Shown piece after piece: positions 5,049 through 6,119 of a stretch of DNA of 6,119 nt. How positions within the stretch are numbered: the stretch's first letter is position 1; the number at the start of each line of letters is the position of its first letter. The translations under genes and the position numbers were made by a program. Source of the stretch: Desulfobacteraceae bacterium (lineage in GTDB: Bacteria > Desulfobacterota > Desulfobacteria > Desulfobacterales > Desulfobacteraceae); the NCBI GenBank assembly GCA_022712835.1, contig JAFLJU010000573.1:1-6119 (forward strand), given 5' to 3'. The notes beneath the pieces were generated by a model that was not told the origin of the DNA, ran no database searches, and saw only the letters and a list, made by a program, of their open reading frames with translations.

Positions 5049-6017
5049 ATGACGAACAATAAACTTACCGTCTCCCATGCGCCCTTCTGGCATGATGGAG
5101 ACAGTCTATTTCAAATGAACCTGAATATCCTTTTGGCGCTGCTTCCGGCAGCCCTTTTCGGGTTTATTCAGTTTGGTGCCCCGGCCCTGGGTGTGGTGGC
5201 TTTATCAATTTCCACTGCCATGATCTGGGAACTTGCCATGAACCTAATGGCCAAAAAACCGCTCACCATCGGAGACCTGGATTCAGCCGTTATCGGTATG
5301 ATTTTCGGTATCATGCTGCCGGCAACCTCACCCTGGTGGCTGGTGGTGGTGGGAACCTTCGTCGCAGTTGTCATCGGAAAGATGATTTTTGGTGGCATCG
5401 GTGCCAACCCCTTTAACCCGGCCCTCATCGGCATGTCCTTTCTCATGCTTTCCTGGAAGGTGATGTTTGACTTTGATGCGGCCTATGTTAATTATGATTT
5501 TGGCTTCACCGCTCTTGCCCCACTGGCCGCCCTGAAGTCCCAGGGAGCTGCTGGCGTTGCAGATCTTTTCCCCACGGGAAACCTGATCATGGGCCAGCAG
5601 GTGGGTGCCATCGGTTCCACCTTTGGGGTGGGAATTATTCTGGGGGGTATCTACCTGATCCTCCGGGGATATATTCGATGGGAGATTTCCCTCTCCTTCA
5701 TCCTGGGTATCATTATAACATCATTTGCTTTCAACATGGCAAACCCGGAAGTCTATGGCGGCCCTGCCATTCATCTTTTCTCCGGTTACACCCTGTTAGG
5801 CGCTTTTTTTCTGGCCACGGAAAATTCATCCTCCCCGGTAAACACAATTCCCATGTTCATTTATGGTTTTTGCGCTGGTATGATGATCATTCTCATGCGA
5901 AACATCGGTGTCTATGCCGATGGAACCGTGCTGGCCATTCTGTTGCTGAACCTTGTGAACCCCCTCATTGATACCATTAGACCCAAAGCGTTGGGAAAGG
6001 CAGGTAACAATGCGTGA
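5049..6017 (+). CDS. rnfD: Rnf electron transport complex subunit D, lacking the FMN-acceptor threonine
   Basis: 322-residue polytopic inner-membrane subunit of the Rnf/Nqr family (RnfD/NqrB). It helps carry electrons through the membrane and takes part in ion translocation. Recognisable landmarks are DLDSAVIGMIFGIMLP (76-91), SPWWLVVVGT (94-103), GGIGANPFNPALIG (115-128), IHLFSGYTLLGAFFLAT (241-257) and NPLIDTIRP (304-312), all in family order, with many hydrophobic helices between them. In characterised RnfD an FMN is bound covalently to the Thr of an (S/T)xATPL motif (SQATPL in E. coli RsxD). The aligned stretch here is TALAPLAALK (154-163), so the acceptor position is Ala157, while the following Pro-Leu and Lys163 are kept. 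TGGAG 7 nt before the ATG at 5049 supports the start, and the gene ends by overlapping rnfG. Identity is secure. The missing flavin site should be confirmed by alignment, since a neighbouring residue such as Thr154 could be used instead. Confidence 0.95.
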   Translation: MTNNKLTVSHAPFWHDGDSLFQMNLNILLALLPAALFGFIQFGAPALGVVALSISTAMIWELAMNLMAKKPLTIGDLDSAVIGMIFGIMLPATSPWWLVVVGTFVAVVIGKMIFGGIGANPFNPALIGMSFLMLSWKVMFDFDAAYVNYDFGFTALAPLAALKSQGAAGVADLFPTGNLIMGQQVGAIGSTFGVGIILGGIYLILRGYIRWEISLSFILGIIITSFAFNMANPEVYGGPAIHLFSGYTLLGAFFLATENSSSPVNTIPMFIYGFCAGMMIILMRNIGVYADGTVLAILLLNLVNPLIDTIRPKALGKAGNNA

Positions 6018-6119
6018 AATGATTAATATGATCCTTGTGTTGACGGCATTGACCGCTTTTTCAGGCGGACTTCTTGCCAAAGTACAATCCAGCACGGAAG
6101 TCAGAATTGAAAATCAGGT
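6010..6119 (+). CDS. rnfG: Rnf electron transport complex subunit G, N-terminal fragment (cut by window edge)
   Basis: Only the first 36 codons and two bases are present. The start MREMINMILVLTALTAFSGG, followed by LLAKVQ and a polar stretch reading VRIENQ, fits the single N-terminal transmembrane helix of RnfG, whose remaining domain lies in the periplasm and carries a covalently bound FMN. The ATG at 6010 lies inside the end of rnfD; the two genes share ATGCGTGA (8 bp), which implies translational coupling. An AGG five bases ahead of the ATG can act as the ribosome site. The flavin-binding threonine motif lies beyond the window, so it cannot be said whether this subunit is also altered. Assignment rests on the N-terminus plus the conserved C-D-G gene order. 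Confidence 0.87.
   Translation, partial: MREMINMILVLTALTAFSGGLLAKVQSSTEVRIENQ

Noticed and set aside
4019..5093. Minus-strand open frames opposite rnfC
   Set aside because: They are frame shadows of a well-supported gene, with no ribosome sites and no recognisable protein features.

Overview
The window reads as part of an anaerobic sulfate-reducing deltaproteobacterial genome, most like the Desulfobacteraceae (Desulfobacter/Desulfobacula/Desulfotignum type). This is inferred from gene content: a periplasmic tetraheme c3-type cytochrome directly ahead of Rnf complex genes, an RseC-like protein beside them, moderate GC, and a large soluble hybrid kinase. No species can be named from the sequence alone.

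Layout. Positions 1-1916 (minus strand) hold a long hybrid sensor kinase (REC-PAS-HisKA-HATPase-REC). It is cut by the left edge inside its second receiver domain. Its upstream region (1917-2108) holds a sigma70-like promoter and four copies of the heptamer TGTTCAT/ATGAACA. Next on the minus strand is tRNA-Asn(GTT) with its own promoter and a strong Rho-independent terminator. The intergenic stretch 2233-2385 is divergent: the tRNA promoter fires left and a second promoter fires right into a small gene for an unrecognised 103-residue protein rich in Ser, Thr, Gln and Pro (2386-2697).

From 2766 to the right edge all genes run on the plus strand and form a redox module: an RseC/MucC-family membrane protein, a membrane-anchored tetraheme c3-like cytochrome, rnfC, rnfD and the first 36 codons of rnfG. 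rnfD and rnfG overlap by 8 bp. rnfC and rnfD are 15 bp apart, and the cytochrome gene and rnfC are 63 bp apart.

How the genes work together. Rnf complexes couple electron transfer from reduced ferredoxin to ion pumping; in the classical form NAD+ is the acceptor and is handled at RnfC. Here RnfC keeps both [4Fe-4S] motifs and its fold landmarks, but has lost the glycine-rich GGAGFPT loop, the ECEPY segment and the YPSGGA segment. RnfD has Ala157 where the covalent-FMN threonine normally sits. With the adjacent bis-histidine cytochrome, this suggests a modified Rnf in which a c-type cytochrome, rather than NAD(H), may be the electron partner. The substitutions are read from the sequence by comparison with E. 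coli RsxC and RsxD as I remember them. The functional conclusion is inference.
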